Below, in pieces: positions 11,220 to 23,865 of a stretch of 64,000 nt of DNA. The stretch's first letter is position 1. Each line of letters starts with the position of its first letter. The position numbers were made by a program, and so were the translations under genes. Under the pieces are notes generated by a model, which was not told the DNA's origin, made no database searches, and was given only the letters and a program-made list of their open reading frames with translations. The DNA comes from Argopecten irradians (lineage: Eukaryota > Mollusca > Bivalvia > Pectinida > Pectinidae): NCBI RefSeq assembly GCF_041381155.1, contig NC_091143.1, positions 23,773,695 to 23,837,694 of the forward strand. Reading direction: 5' to 3'.

Positions 11220-12239
11220 GTTTCTACTCCTTCTTAGCGCTCAGCATTCAGGGAGTAGAGCAATTTGTTCGTCCATTGTCAGTATAATGAAAACGGATGG
11301 GATGTGATTGTTGATAAGAACGTAAACCTACTCAATCAACCAACCAATTAGTCTAACCAAATGTGATCATCACTACAAATCGAATCACAGTTCTGTCTTT
11401 GATCATCTCTTCTTCGATTGTTATTATTGAATATAACATAAATTGGTCCTTTTTCTTTTCTGCATCTAGTAAAGTTATTTAGTTGTTGGTGTAAGATAAT
11501 TGTCCTGTCCCAAGAATACTCAGCTTCCTTATCATTTCTAGCAGACTATAAACTCCAGTCTGTTCTGTGCAAGTTACAATCTCCCATTATTAGAAGAGGC
11601 TATATCTATGAGGGGGAAACTAAGTCTGGGTTACAAATAACCAAACTTTCCCCATTTACTTTTCCATCAGAAATTGACGAAACTAACGACTTCGACTATA
11701 AAATGGAATTGACATAAATAATAAAATAACTCCGATTACAGACCTCCTCTTACCATCTCCACTGTTATACCCTCCTCTTGGTATACACGTATACTAGTGG
11801 AGCGGCTAAGCATAAAAATCGTTTAAAGTTTGAAGAAAGCATGAAACTTTGCATATGGCTTCTTAAGGACATAAGATTGCAGGGAAAAATGGACCCCAAA
11901 AAATCACGGCTCTGGCGGCCTCCATATTTTTTTTCAAAATGGTCGCCAAAAACCTCCTATTGCTAACAATATCTTACGTTCTGTACAAGCTAAACACTAT
12001 TTCTAAACGTCTACACCTCATATTATTGATACTTAGGATCATTCTGGTAGTGTTAGTCTTCATGCAGAAGGACCGCCTTTGTATATTTCAAGATGGCCGC
12101 CAACTTTGCGAGCAATATCTGTATATAATACATCTAATTGTCTAAACTGACTTTAAGCAAATAAACACCAGTAAATAAAGTGAGAGTATTTAAACTTTTG
12201 TAGTGTTTAATACACAATAAAATAAATAATTTGATTCTT
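11220..12239. other. Duplication copy A, gene-free segment
   Basis: Up to about 11800 this matches 23400-23860 of copy B. The following 440 bp (about 11800-12239) has no counterpart there and holds no recognised gene. Confidence 0.5.
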
Positions 12240-14170
12240 ATATTAATTTTAAAAAAATATCTGTTTATATGTGTCAAAACAATTCGGGTATTATACTGTA
12301 CGACAATTTTTCAACTGTCACACGCCATTGCATTGTAATAATTTTGCAACTATCATAAACCTCTGTACTGTAATATTTGTACAACTGTCACACACCACTG
12401 TACTGTAAAGTTTTGCAACTGTCACACACCACTAAACTGTAAAATTTTACAGCTGTCACACACCACTGTATAGTAATAGTTTTACAACTGTTCGGCACTC
12501 CTGTACTGTAATATTTTTACAACTGTCGACCACCACTGTACTGTAATATTTTTAAAGCTATCATACACCACTGTATTGTTATAGTTTTACAACTGTCACA
12601 CACCACTGTACTATTTTATTTTGTCAATAATTTTACAACTGTCACACACCACTGTACTTTAATAATTTACAACTGTCACACAGCATTGTACTGTTATAGT
12701 TTTACAATTGTCACACAGCACTGTACTGTAGTAGTTTTACAACGGTCACACATCACTGCACTGTAATAGTTTTTACAACTGCCTCACATCTTTCTACTGT
12801 TATAGTTTTACAACTGTCACACAGCACTATACAGTAACAGTTTTACAACTTTGACTTACCAATGTACTGTAATAGTTTTACAACTGTCACACATCACTGT
12901 ACTGTAATAGTTTACAACTGTCACACAGCACTGTACTGTCACAGTTTTACGACTGCCACACATCACTGTACTGTAATAGTTTTACAACTACCTCACATCT
13001 TTGTACTGTAATAGTTTTACAACTGTAACACACCACCGTACTGTAATAATTGTACAACTGTCACACACCACTGTACAGTAACAGTTTTACAACTTTCACA
13101 TATCATTGCACTGTGATAGTTTTACAACTGTCCCACACCTCTGAACTGTAATAATTTTAAACTATCACACACCATTGTACTGTAATAGTTTATCAACTGT
13201 CACACACATGACTGTACTATTTTTAGAGATGCCACACACCACTGTACTGTAATATTTTTTACACATGTCACACCTCATTTGACTATAATAGTTTTACAAC
13301 TGCCACACACCGCTGACTGTATAGTAATCGTTTTACAGACGTTACACATCACTGCATTGTAATAGATTTACAACTGCCACACACCACTGTACTGTAAGAG
13401 TTTTACAATAATTTTACAATTGTCGCACATCACTATACTGTACTAGTTTTAAAACTGTCATATACCTGTAAACTGTGCTAGTTTTACATTTTTCACACAC
13501 CACTATACTGTAATAGTTTTACAACTGTCACACACCACTGTACTGTAGTAGGTTTATAAATTTCACACACCGCTGTACTGTAATAGTTTTACAACTGTTC
13601 CACACCACTGTACTGTAATAGTTTCACAACTGTTCCACACCACTGTACTGTAATAGCTTTACATCTGTCACACACCACTGTACTGTAATAGTTTTACAAC
13701 TGTCACACACCACTGTACTGTAATAGTTTTACAACTGTCACACACCACTGTACTGTAATAGTTTTACAACTGTTCCACACCACTTTACTGTAATAGTTTT
13801 ACAACTGTCACACACCACTGTACTGTTATAGTTTTACATCTGTCACACATCACTGTACTGTAAAAGTTTTACAACTGCCTCACATCTTTGTACTGTAATA
13901 GTTTTACAACTGTCACACACCACCGTACTGTAATAATTGTACAGCTGTCACACACCACTGTACAGTAACAGTTTTACAACTTTCACATATCATTGCACTG
14001 TAATAGTTTTACAACTGTCCCACACCACTGTACTGTAATAGTTTTACAACTGTCACACAACACTGTACTGTAATAGTTTTACAGCTGTCACACACCCCTG
14101 TACTGTAAAAGTTTTACAACTGTCACACACCACTGTGCTGTACAAGTTTTAAACGGTCACACAACTCTAC
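12240..14170 (+). repeat. 35-bp minisatellite, array A
   Basis: More than 50 imperfect units related to TTTTACAACTGTCACACACC followed by ACTGTACTGTAATAG. The centre (about 13580-13830) is the most homogeneous and the edges are diverged, as expected for an array growing by unequal exchange. Related arrays lie at 23866-24690 and 33275-34062, all in the same orientation. Confidence 0.95.
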
Positions 14171-14897
14171 ACTGTATGACATATTTATATTGATATTTAC
14201 TGATTTTATACACCAAGGTGATATGGATACTTCCCACTGATCCTTCTTTCCGGTACCAATACATTATGTATGTATAGTAGAAACACCAAAAACTATGGAT
14301 TAGTCAATTATAATGGACAATGCAAGATTTATTGAATTCTAAAGGAATCTTCATTGAAATTAAGTGAAAACGGAAAAGTGATGAAAAGAAACTTTAGCTT
14401 ATTTTTTCAAATTTGTTCATTAGGCTTTGTGTGATTCTTGGATAAGGAATTGTACCGAAAGTATTCAATTCAAGAAATGTGAATATATGTGTTACGTGTA
14501 TTGTATTCAAGAAATGAAGCAGTTTAAAAACAGTGTAATTATTGGGACAAGAAATATAATTAAATCATTTAACTTTAAAAGAATGAAAGTGCATGTTTCT
14601 TCTATTTCAAATCAAAACATCATTGTAGGAATGCCTGTGCTGTCGAAATACATGTACTAAAGAGTTTGGATTTTCAACACAAGGAGTAATTTTTAGCGTT
14701 GTAGTTGATGTGATTGGATTTATGCCGATGTCCATAATTAAATATGTTAAACAAAAATATGTTATAATATGTATTATTGAAGTGTTATATTACATTTATG
14801 CTGAATTTATTTTGAATAATTTGTTATTTATCTGTCCAATTTTTACAATACTGCATACATCTCCAACCGAATCTGTTCTGTTGTGATATCTATTTGT
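14171..14897. other. Duplication copy A, spacer, no gene seen
   Basis: Matches copy B at about 24690-25870, except that copy B has about 520 bp more (24820-25339). No coding signal. Confidence 0.5.
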
Positions 14898-14990
14898 GGG
14901 CGTGGTGTTCGAGAGCTATAGATGGTGTTACATATTACCATAGGTCCCGAGTTCGATCCCTTGCAGATCAAGGCAACGATTGAATTTATT
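14898..14990 (+). repeat. tRNA-derived SINE (copy A locus)
   Basis: tRNA-like head with B box GAGTTCGATCCC. The paralogous copy at 26255-26340 shows that the insertion predates the segmental duplication. The 3' tail seen in that copy (GAGGCAGTGAT) resembles the tail of the SINEs in the satellite at 53868-60768. Confidence 0.7.
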
Positions 14991-15114
14991 TTAATTTCTG
15001 AACCCTGAACACTAAGCGATTTGAGGGGAATCGATCTAAAGCGCTACCCAATGCCATGCTTTCGCGCAAAATGTGGTCAAATTACTTATCACAATTATTT
15101 ACATCATAAACATA

Positions 15115-15915
15115 TCACAGTAACTGGTTATAATGACTGTACTGTAGTCCAAGTAATTCATCACACGCAAACCAAACGGTGTCATCTTTGTCTATATATA
15201 CGATGGGTCTTTCAGTACTTCGCATATGCGATTCATGATGTATTCCTATCCGGGAATTCCCACCTCCGTCGTAAAGAAGAATTCTGTATTGTCTGTGTAA
15301 AGGTTTTTTGTGAACATTAAGGAGGTTACCTTCGCTGTCATACATTACATCCTGAGGACATAGAGGGGAATTAAGGTCATTGATATAATGTATGTACTTG
15401 GCTTCGTCAGGTTCACATTTGAGGAGTTCTAATTCTGTGTTTTCTAGAAAGGTGATGTCGTTTCTATACAAGAATAGTTTTATGAAATCAGCATTTAAGA
15501 CAACAACATATTTGTGTGAGTCATCAGCATCATTGGAATCAATCACTGCCACATTGTGAGTTACAGGACATTCAGCAACCCGGTGCGGTGTGGACACTTA
15601 TTAAGTCGTTTCCACACACGAATAGTTTTATGAAATCGGCATTTAAGACAACAACATGATGTTTTTTCTTTACATCACAGATCCACAGGCTGTGTGATGT
15701 TTTGGTGATATGAAGATGTCAATGATTTCAGCCGTGTGAACAATTTTCTGTATCTTTTGTCCAGTTTTGTCCATGAGAGTTAACAGCGACCCTTCTCTGA
15801 TCCACATCTGACCATCAATGGTAGGGCGTATATCATCAACGTTAGAAAAAAATGTTAGTTTATTGATAGTATACAAAACAGCATGTAAGTATTTTTCATA
15901 AACCAACCAAGTCAT
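15115..15915 (-). pseudogene. TRIM2/3-like (NHL-type) pseudogene, duplication copy A
   Basis: The stretch 15115-15597 encodes about 160 residues closely matching the C-terminal part of the ORF at 26486-28003. The stretch 15670-15915 matches its middle (DDIRPTIDG, LTLMDKTGQKIQKIVHTA). The sequence between is missing and replaced by a 54-bp segment (15605-15658) duplicated from elsewhere in the same gene. The coiled-coil half and 5' region (about 930 bp, equivalent to 27456-28385) are deleted. This is a host-gene remnant, not a functional gene. Confidence 0.85.
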
Positions 15916-16170
15916 TGTTTATACTTCTTGCTCCATTTCATATGTAATTACACATATCATTACCAAAATGATAATACAGCATGTAAGTATTTTTTATAAA
16001 GAAACAAGTCATTGTTTATACTTCTTCTCCATTTCATATGTAATTACACATATCATTACCAAAATGATAATACAGCATGTAAGTATTTTTTATAAAGAAA
16101 CAAGTCATTGTTTATACTTCTTGCTCCATTTCATATGTAATTACACATATCATTACCAAAATGATAATAA
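15871..16170 (+). repeat. Triplicated segment of about 97 bp
   Basis: Three head-to-tail copies beginning ACAGCATGTAAGTATTTTT and ending TTACCAAAATGATAAT. Duplication copy B has only one (about 28407-28503), so the expansion followed the segmental duplication. Confidence 0.9.
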
Positions 16171-16370
16171 ATGAACTTTTACATACATCTGAAGCGTAAA
16201 CATGATGCACGCATATTAATAGTATGCCATATGCTTTTCGCTTTTAGAGATCTTTAGTGTGGTTATTGCCAACGGATTATTTTTCTAGTAATCGTCATAT
16301 GATAGTGGATATTAACATCATGGAGTAGCAATGCGTGCCGAGAAAGGAAACAAATACGCTGTGATTTACC

Positions 16371-16795
16371 ACCCATACAAATCAAAGTACTGAAAGTACT
16401 GTACATTTTGCCAAGTTTTTGGTTTTTTTTTCGCTGGGCGTGTCTTTTTGCTACTCTCCCATTTTCGCCGACTGAAATGTCCTAAAAATGCACATTTGAA
16501 CGAAAAAGAGTCATCCTGCACACTTTAAAAACATTTCCGCTGCGCGGCGCATTTCCTAAAAATGAACGCACATAATCAGAGATTTAAATATAATTTAAAT
16601 CTCTGACATAATGTTCAAATCTTTCACAGTAAAAATTCAATGCACATTTTTTTATCTCAAAACTAAATTATTTATCCTTATCAAACCCACTAGAAAATAT
16701 TTAGCTACAATAAATTCTTTATTATTTGTCTTTTTTTGGAATGGTAAATGCCATAAGATCAAAACAAATGTTATGATTCAAAATTATACAGATAG
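16371..16795 (+). repeat. Dispersed repeat, right copy (pair with 8684-9125)
   Basis: Homologous to 8684-9125. Its left edge coincides with the point where copy A stops matching copy B (about 16365), so it marks a duplication breakpoint. It is interrupted by the palindrome at 16577-16605 and leads into LINE sequence. Confidence 0.7.
16577..16605. mobile_element. 29-bp perfect palindromic insertion with 7-bp target duplication
   Basis: CAGAGATTTAAAT and its complement flank three bases. The insert is bracketed by ACATAAT at 16570-16576 and 16606-16612. The paralogous site near 8932 has one ACATAAT and no insert. It may be an extreme internal-deletion derivative or the relic of a transposon with a CAGAGATTTAAA terminus. 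Confidence 0.7.
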
Positions 16796-17960
16796 TGACC
16801 TTAAAATGATTGACCTATATGCCTTCATTCATTCATTAAAGCTAGGATGGATTAGAAGATTACTCTCGTCTTCAGGCAAATGGTATCTGATCCTCAAGTC
16901 AACTCTAGATTTAAATAAGATATATAATTGTGGGTAAGATTATGTAAAATTGTGTATATCCAGGTGTCGTAATCAATTTTGGGAAGATGTATTTAAAGCA
17001 TGGGATAAATTAAATCATTCTGAAGATATGAGGCTAAATATCCTCAAAACACCTCTTTGGTACAACAATGACATTAAAGTTAATAATAAATTTGTTTTTT
17101 AGCCCCACTGATTTAGGTCAAGTATCTTAACTTTAAATGGTCTGATAAAAAATTCGACAATCTTACTTTTCTTTTTTTGATGAATATATAGAAAAATTTG
17201 GAATTAATACTACTTTTTCTTCTTTACCATGGCCTAATATTGTCAAATAAAACGCTATTCAAGAAATCTCGAGTTAAAACCAGAGAAACTTTCCCATCCT
17301 TTTATACCACAAATTATTAAAAAAATTCTTTATGAGCTAAAAAAGGGTGTGAAAGACTTCTATAGGTTTATCATTACTCCCTCGGTACTAGAAAATGGAA
17401 TTTGAGCTTTAACTTTGCTAGAGAAATGTGGTTTAAATTCATAATCTTCCATTTAAGCGTAACCAAAAATTTCCAAATTGATATGGTTTCAAGTCAGAAT
17501 TATTCATCATATCTTAGTTACTAATACCTTCCTTCATAAGATAGGAATAAGTTTCTAGTCCTGTGTGTACTTTATGTATTACAGAAAGGGAGACATTTAT
17601 ACATTGCTCGTTGGAATGCAAGGAGGTGCAAACTTTTCTTCAGAGTTTTGAAACTTTGTTAGATTTATTTTTTTATCCCTTTTGCATATACATGTAATAA
17701 AGATTCATTTCTTTTCGGAATAATTTTACAAAAGTGTAGCTCTGTTGACAATGCAATTCTGATAATAATAAAACATTACATATGTAAAACAGAATTCTTA
17801 GCAACCCTTTTAATATCAATGCTCTTATTAATGTAATTAAGGATAATTTTGTAGTTCAAAAATATATATATAATAGTCAATGTGACCACTTTAAAGCCAA
17901 TTTGAATTAGGCTGGAGGAAATGGAAACCTTTATTGGACAAATGAGTTTAAACTTTTAAG
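16613..17960 (+). mobile_element. Decayed LINE 3' region (L1/Tx1-like), plus strand
   Basis: The frame from 16611 includes FFWNGKCHKIKTNVMIQNY and LKMIDLYAFIHSLKLGWIRR, a signature of the region after the reverse transcriptase in L1/Tx1-like LINEs. Downstream frames give FWEDVFKAWDKLN, LKTPLWYNNDIKV and a CTLC...H...C segment near 17565-17625. Stops and frame changes are frequent, so it is an old 5'-truncated copy. It is probably the same family as the minus-strand remnants at 9861 and 20489. Clade assignment is from memory of motif order. Confidence 0.75.
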
Positions 17961-18084
17961 TGCATTATTACTGCTAACTTACTTTGTTTTTCCTTTCTCT
18001 TTTTTTGTGTTTTTATAGCTGACAAGCTCAATGATTCTTCAGAGCAGTCTTATATTAATAATAATATTTATAAACTATATTATT

Positions 18085-18555
18085 TAAAAACATTTAAATA
18101 CATCATAAAACTCATCTCAACCATTCTAAATCGTAATATTTTACCCGGGGAGACCCTCGGACTCTCTCAACACCCAAAATCTCGCGCCTTCAGTCGCTCG
18201 CAAATTCATCAAAATGCATCGTAAAACTCGTCTCAGCCATTTTAAATCGTAATATTTTTTTCCGTGAGAGACTCCAAAACCCCTAAAACCCCAAAATTTT
18301 CGAACCTTCTGCGCTCGCAAGTTCATCAAAATGCATCGTAAATCTCATCTCAGCCATTTTCAAAATCGTAATATTTTTCCATGGGGAGACCCCCGGACCC
18401 CCCCAAACACCAAAATCTCTCATCTTCGGCGTTCGCAAAATCAAAAAAATACATCGTAAACTCATCTCAGCCATTGTAAATCGGAACATTATTTCCAGGG
18501 GGAGACCACAGAACCCCAAATACAAAAATCTCGCGCCTTCGGCGCTCGCACGGCA
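18085..18555. repeat. Tandem repeat, about four units of roughly 120 bp
   Basis: Each unit holds CATCGTAAAACTCATCTCAG or a close variant, a C-rich GGGGAGACCCCCGGAC-type block and CTCGCGCCTTCGGCGCTCGC-type sequence. Minus-strand reading frames across it are repeats of each other and not genes. Confidence 0.85.
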
Positions 18556-18578
18556 AATTGCGTATTCTTTAATTTCCT

Positions 18579-18593
18579 TTTACCTACGCCACT
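18579..18593. repeat. Possible hAT-type transposon terminus
   Basis: TTACCTACGCCACTG is the complement of the common terminal motif CAGTGGCGTAGG. No matching opposite end was found in the window. Confidence 0.25.
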
Positions 18594-20308
18594 GTCTGTA
18601 AATGTTTTATGATGTATGAAAAAAGTACATAAAGTATACATGGAATATATAAGAATTAATTTCCGCCTGTAGGTGCTGGGCGAGGAGGGGGTTACAAAAT
18701 ATTGAGGGCTTTTGCCCTCCTCCCCCCTTTCGTTTCATCTTCCTACGCCCGTGTTATTATCATATACTAAACTAAACTTGTATGAACTTTGTGAGCGACG
18801 ACGAATCAGAATTTGTTTGGATTAAAAAACATATAAAGTAGGCCTATTGATAATTATGGCAAGTCAGCATGACATTTATATCAATGTCGATCCTAAATTC
18901 AATGGCTATTACTGTAGAACAATGTATATGATATTTTGATTGCGATAAAAGATATTTCATATAGTTTATGAGATAGCTCATATAATTTTCACGTCTGATA
19001 TTCCTCGTTCCAGTTTCTATGTTTGTAGATCTTTGCTCGGCGACGTGTCCCTGGTCCGTCTGGCCCTGGCTTTTGGTAAATTGGTTTTAAATTAAGTAAT
19101 TTTACTCAAAAGATAACCCAAGATCAGTCAGAATTTGTATTCTGATAATAAATTTTATTAAGGATTAGGATTAACACAATTTCACAGGGTAGAAACTACA
19201 TATATATCTTATCTCTATAACATGGACACTGTTGGCGATTGTTGGCGAATATTGGCGAAATTTGGCGAAATTTCCAAATTAGATAATATCTATATATTTA
19301 CCGACTCCGATGATATGAGAGTACCGTTTTTATAAAACTAATACTTATATTGTAAGAAAATACTATGAAACTTTGGGATTGGAGAATAAAAATGGCGATT
19401 TGATCTAAAGGTTTGTTTACAAAGTGAATTTTATTGATTATTATAATTGTTCTTTATACAAGAACTCTAATAATCACCTTTTCGTCTCGTTCCATCTTTG
19501 TATTATACGGGGGTATGATCCGCACAAGGTATTGAAGGCTAACTTGAGAGATTCAAGTTATCTCTTGAGAGGAGTAAATCGCTCTGCTCGAAAATACCGC
19601 GGGTCGCAACTTTTATAGTAAAATTTTCCCGCCCCTAATTCTGATTGGTCAATTACAGAAATTGATGACGTAATTAAATTCGGAACACTTTAATAGTGAT
19701 ATGGATAAAATCCGAGAGATCCAAATGTAAAGTAAACAATAAGGCAGAGCAGATGCTCGCAGAGTTGCATAGAGATGTACGATGTTGAATATTAAGTAAA
19801 ATATGATAAATTAAGCTATATTATTGGATGCGATAGTTACCTGGTACTCTCTGTGTTTAAATCATTCACTCCTCAGAACCGGTAAGTAAATTATATTAGA
19901 TAAACGAAACAATAATCGCAAGTTACTTAGCCTAGCTCAACATTTACTTCAGTAAAATAACCACATAATACAACTATTCTAGTGAAATAACATCCTAAAT
20001 AACTTTGCAAGAATGATGTATTATATTGAAATATAATTAGAAATTCTGTTATATCTATGTAAATGATGGAAAGGCATAGCCGTTACATAAGATATTTTAT
20101 ATGTTGATATATGTTGATATAAGATATCTAATATAATATATGATAGATATTATTTAAGCTTTGATGTAAAAAAAATTAAATTTATTTTTATTGACTTCTT
20201 TTGTTCAAAAAATATACGCAACACAACATGTACAGAAGATACATGAAATACAAATACAATTGATGTTACATTTGAAGAATTATTTCAAATAACATTTTAA
20301 CGTACTTA
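18594..20308. other. Gene-free AT-rich stretch
   Basis: No exon recognised. A short array of TTGGCGA-type heptamers lies at about 19232-19273. A pyrimidine/purine-rich GGGCTTTTGCCCTCCTCCCC segment lies near 18700. Confidence 0.4.
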
Positions 20309-20400
20309 TGTGGATGTGGCGCAGTGGTAGAAGGCACAGGTATGTTTGGCTAGGCGATTGGGTGCCGTAGATCGTGAGTTCGAGACCCGGATAGTGCACG
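20309..20400 (+). repeat. tRNA-derived SINE head
   Basis: GTGGCGCAGTGGTAGAAGGC as A-box region and GTGAGTTCGAGACCC as B box at tRNA-like distance. It lies just left of duplication copy B and has no counterpart beside copy A. Confidence 0.6.
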
Positions 20401-20488
20401 AGTCAATAAATTGTTATGCTTTGTTAAATTGTGTTTCTTTGATATCAAATATCTTATTAACATAGCATAATACATACACATATTAAAA

Positions 20489-21530
20489 TACTCATCAAAA
20501 GTTGTTTCCCTTCCTACAGAGACTACTCTTGATATATATGGCATAAAAAACCTAGGACAGAGATCTTTCAAGAAATTTTAAAATGTTACTGTTTATATAT
20601 TACAACAATTTTGTACAAAGTGTTTGTGGTTTACGCTTTAAATTACTATTGGATATTATAATCTTGTGAGCTTTCAGTTATAAAAATAAAATTTAATATG
20701 ATTTTTTAGACATTTTTTTTTTAGATATTTACGGTTGTTTTTACTTTAAGCGGTATCAAATTTTCAATATGAAATTAGTATGTGGACTTTCTTGTTTGCC
20801 GAAAATAAAATCATGTTTTTCACTTCTAAGACCTAAATTATTAATAATTATAGAAATTATTAATTGTTCAATCAAATTTGATACATTTTCATAGTCCCAA
20901 AATATATGAGTGATTGTTTCTGGATATGTTTTACAGGATGTACATAGTTTTTTGTTTGATTCCTAATAGAAATGTTTTGATAGTTAGTATTCTGTGATCT
21001 ATTCGGAATTGCAACCATTGAAGCTTGGAGCTAGTAGTAGCATTAAAAGGTTGTTTATAAATATTTCCCAATTCATCTCGATCATTTCAAAATTTTGATT
21101 CCATTTATTTGGAGCAGTAGGTATAACTTCATTTTTAATTAGAACAGTATATACATATATACGATGTTGAACAACTTTTCTTAAATTAAATTGAGGTTTA
21201 TTGGTATGTTGGGAAGAGTGATACCCTGCTATTCTACAAAATTGGTCTGTGTATTATATATTTAACGAAATTCTTCTAGATTATGGATTTGCCATTTTTG
21301 AAAATGTTATAGATAAAATGAACACCCTTTTCCTACCAAGATGTCACAATTTTTTAACTTCATCGGTGTTGCGGATTCTCACAAAAGTTTGCAAACAAAT
21401 TTTGCGATCTTTTCTTTTTTCTTATACCTAACTGACCTAACGTATCCCTGATACCGCCTTACATTTGGATTGCCGATGTGTACTCATCTCTGTCCCCTAT
21501 TCGAGACACGTCATAGTCTATAAAGGGGTT
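20489..21530 (-). mobile_element. Decayed LINE 3' region, copy B
   Basis: Homologous to 9861-10970. On the minus strand near 20885-20945 the frame reads CTSCKTYPETITHIFWD, better preserved than in copy A. It lacks the SINE found in copy A and so preserves the empty site. Confidence 0.7.
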
Positions 21531-21623
21531 AGTTTCTACTCCTTCTTAGCGCTCAACAGTATAATGATAACGGGTGAAATGTGATTGGTAAATAGAATAA
21601 TCTACTCAACCAACAAACCAATC

Positions 21624-23396
21624 GGTGTCTTCCCACTCAGCCAACATATCCTATTTTAACATTAGGAGGAGGAACAATAGAGAACAATAGGGGCTAATTA
21701 CAGGTAAGTTATAGGCTGTTTTAGAAAATGACTTACCTGTATGTAAAGGTTATTGCATGGCTTTTTTCAGTCAGACTGTCTTTTTGTTCGAGGTTGAGAA
21801 GCATGCAGTAAGTCGGTTATTGCATGATTTCTTGTCACTCGGGACTTATTACCCCCTCGCTTCGCTCGGGTGTAATAAATCCCTTATTACTCGAAAGCCA
21901 TGCAATAACCTTTACGTGCTACACCTGTACCATAAGGTCATGGAAAGATCTATTATTATACACAAAACTTACAGATAGTTTATTTTTCATATCTTGATGC
22001 CAATATAAAAATCATTTTGTAGATCTATTTATATATGCTTTCTGAGCATTTAAATATAAAATTATAGTTAAATTAACAAAGGTATCTTTTCTCCCTTTAA
22101 TTAGATGATAGAAACTTTTTTTAATACTGCTGTAATATAGTTATTTTTCATTAGCCTATTCTTATATGTAGGTTTTCATGTAAATGCAGTTACTGAGAAA
22201 TTGTATGTTAAATACTAGTAAAACAATGATTATCTTATATAGAATTATATATTTTAGCCTATTACCAAAATATGGAAGAAACAAAAATAAAAAATAATGC
22301 TAAATGGAATATAAAACGGGGAACATATATATACTGCACTTTACATGTACATATAATGTCAAGAATACACATGGGAATCAAGAATACACATGGGAAACAA
22401 CTAAGCACATAGTTTGATAACACGACAGTAAAATATAATTTTCTGAATCGTTTTTGTTTGATCATCTGAAATCATAGACGAATCTCTTAGATGTCATAAT
22501 ACCATTGAAACTATTAATGTCTTTTTTTCTGAAATGAATGATATCCCTTTGGTATAAATACTTCTAGTCTTGAGATGTTAAACAAATCTCTGTTAAGTCT
22601 GTATTATTTCAATGATTATCTAATTTATCCCTCAGTCTGGTGTATGTCAAAAGATTGTTACACCATTATTTACTGTATTCTCAAAATTTAAAACAAATAT
22701 AAAAAACGTCAACTTCCTTCAACATAACTGAAAATTGAGGCAAAGCAGCATATATATATAGTTGGAGTGACGTTGGGATATACATGATATCCAAATACTG
22801 ATGAGCTAAAGGTGTACATTTCTTTGCAAATATACATTGTAAATGTGTAAATGTGATATGCAATGTATCTGAAAATGACAACAGGTTTCATAACTTGAAT
22901 AAATCAAAACCAAAAATCTGTCCTAAATAGGAAAACAAAAGAAAGCATATGTGCTCAAATATATTTGGGATTAATTAAAATATTAAAAATAACACACAAA
23001 AAAACAATGTAAATTACCGATAAATTAAATAACACAGAAAAAAAAACTTCATAATTATGAAGAAAAAAACAATAATCGTTTAAAATATGCAATGCACATT
23101 AACCTGCATCCTTATTTTGAGACATAGATTAAAACAAATAATTTCATTTTAACAAAACATATTACTTTAACTATACAGGTATATCATTTGGTACAGCCAA
23201 ATTCACGCACCATTTTTTTAATTTATAATATCATAAGAAATATATTTTAATTTGATACAGCTAAATTCTGCTTCCCTTTTTACCTTTTCACCTGTAATCC
23301 ACATAATTGATACAGACTCTATCCAACTTTTACACAGGTAAACTCAGGTAAAATTTATGTAGCAAAAATAACATGTTGGCTGAGTGGGAATGAACC
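21624..23396. mobile_element. Non-autonomous DNA transposon with 8-bp target duplication (hAT-like size)
   Basis: A 1773-bp insertion present only in duplication copy B. Flanks are AACCAATC at 21616-21623 and 23397-23404; copy A at about 11340 has a single uninterrupted site. Ends are imperfect inverted repeats sharing TTCCCACTCAGCCAACAT (21630-21647; complement near 23372-23389). No transposase frame was recognised. Inside, 21745-21765 and 21891-21913 form a second inverted repeat around GTTATTGCATGGC. An 8-bp duplication suggests the hAT superfamily, but the termini are not the usual CAG-type. Confidence 0.85.
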
Positions 23397-23404
23397 AACC
23401 AATC

Positions 23405-23865
23405 AATCAATCTAACCAAATATGATCATCACTACAAATAGGAACACAGTTCTGTTTTCGGTCATCTCTTCTTCGATTGTTATTATTGAATATAACATAA
23501 ATTGGTCCTTTTTCTTTTCTGCATCTAGTAAAGTTATTTAGTTGTTGGGGTAAGATAATTGTCCTGTCCCAAGAATACTTCAGCTTCCTTATCATTTCTA
23601 GCAGACTATAAACTCCAGTCTGTTCTGTGCAAGTTACAATCTCCCATTATTAGAAGAGGCTATATCTAACAGGGGAAAACTAAGTCTGGGTTACAAAATA
23701 ATCAAACTTTTCCCATTTACTTTTGCATCATAAATTGACAACACTAACGACTTAGACTTAAAATGGAATTGACATTAATAATAAATTTACTCATTACAGA
23801 CCTCCTCTTACCATCTCATCTGTTATCCCCTCTTCTTGGTATACGCGTATACGGTACTAGTGGAT
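23405..23865. other. Duplication copy B, gene-free segment
   Basis: Continues the match to copy A (about 11345-11800). No reading frame of substance. Confidence 0.5.

Noticed and set aside
12240-14170. Regularly spaced repeats suggesting a CRISPR array
   Set aside because: Units are head-to-tail without unique spacers and degenerate throughout, and the context is eukaryotic. It is a minisatellite.
15021-15320. 99-codon plus-strand frame
   Set aside because: Antisense to the TRIM-like pseudogene of copy A. The same antisense frame recurs over copy B.
18141-18525. Minus-strand frames with recurring GVS and FDELAS-like words
   Set aside because: They are the roughly 120-bp tandem repeat read in different frames.
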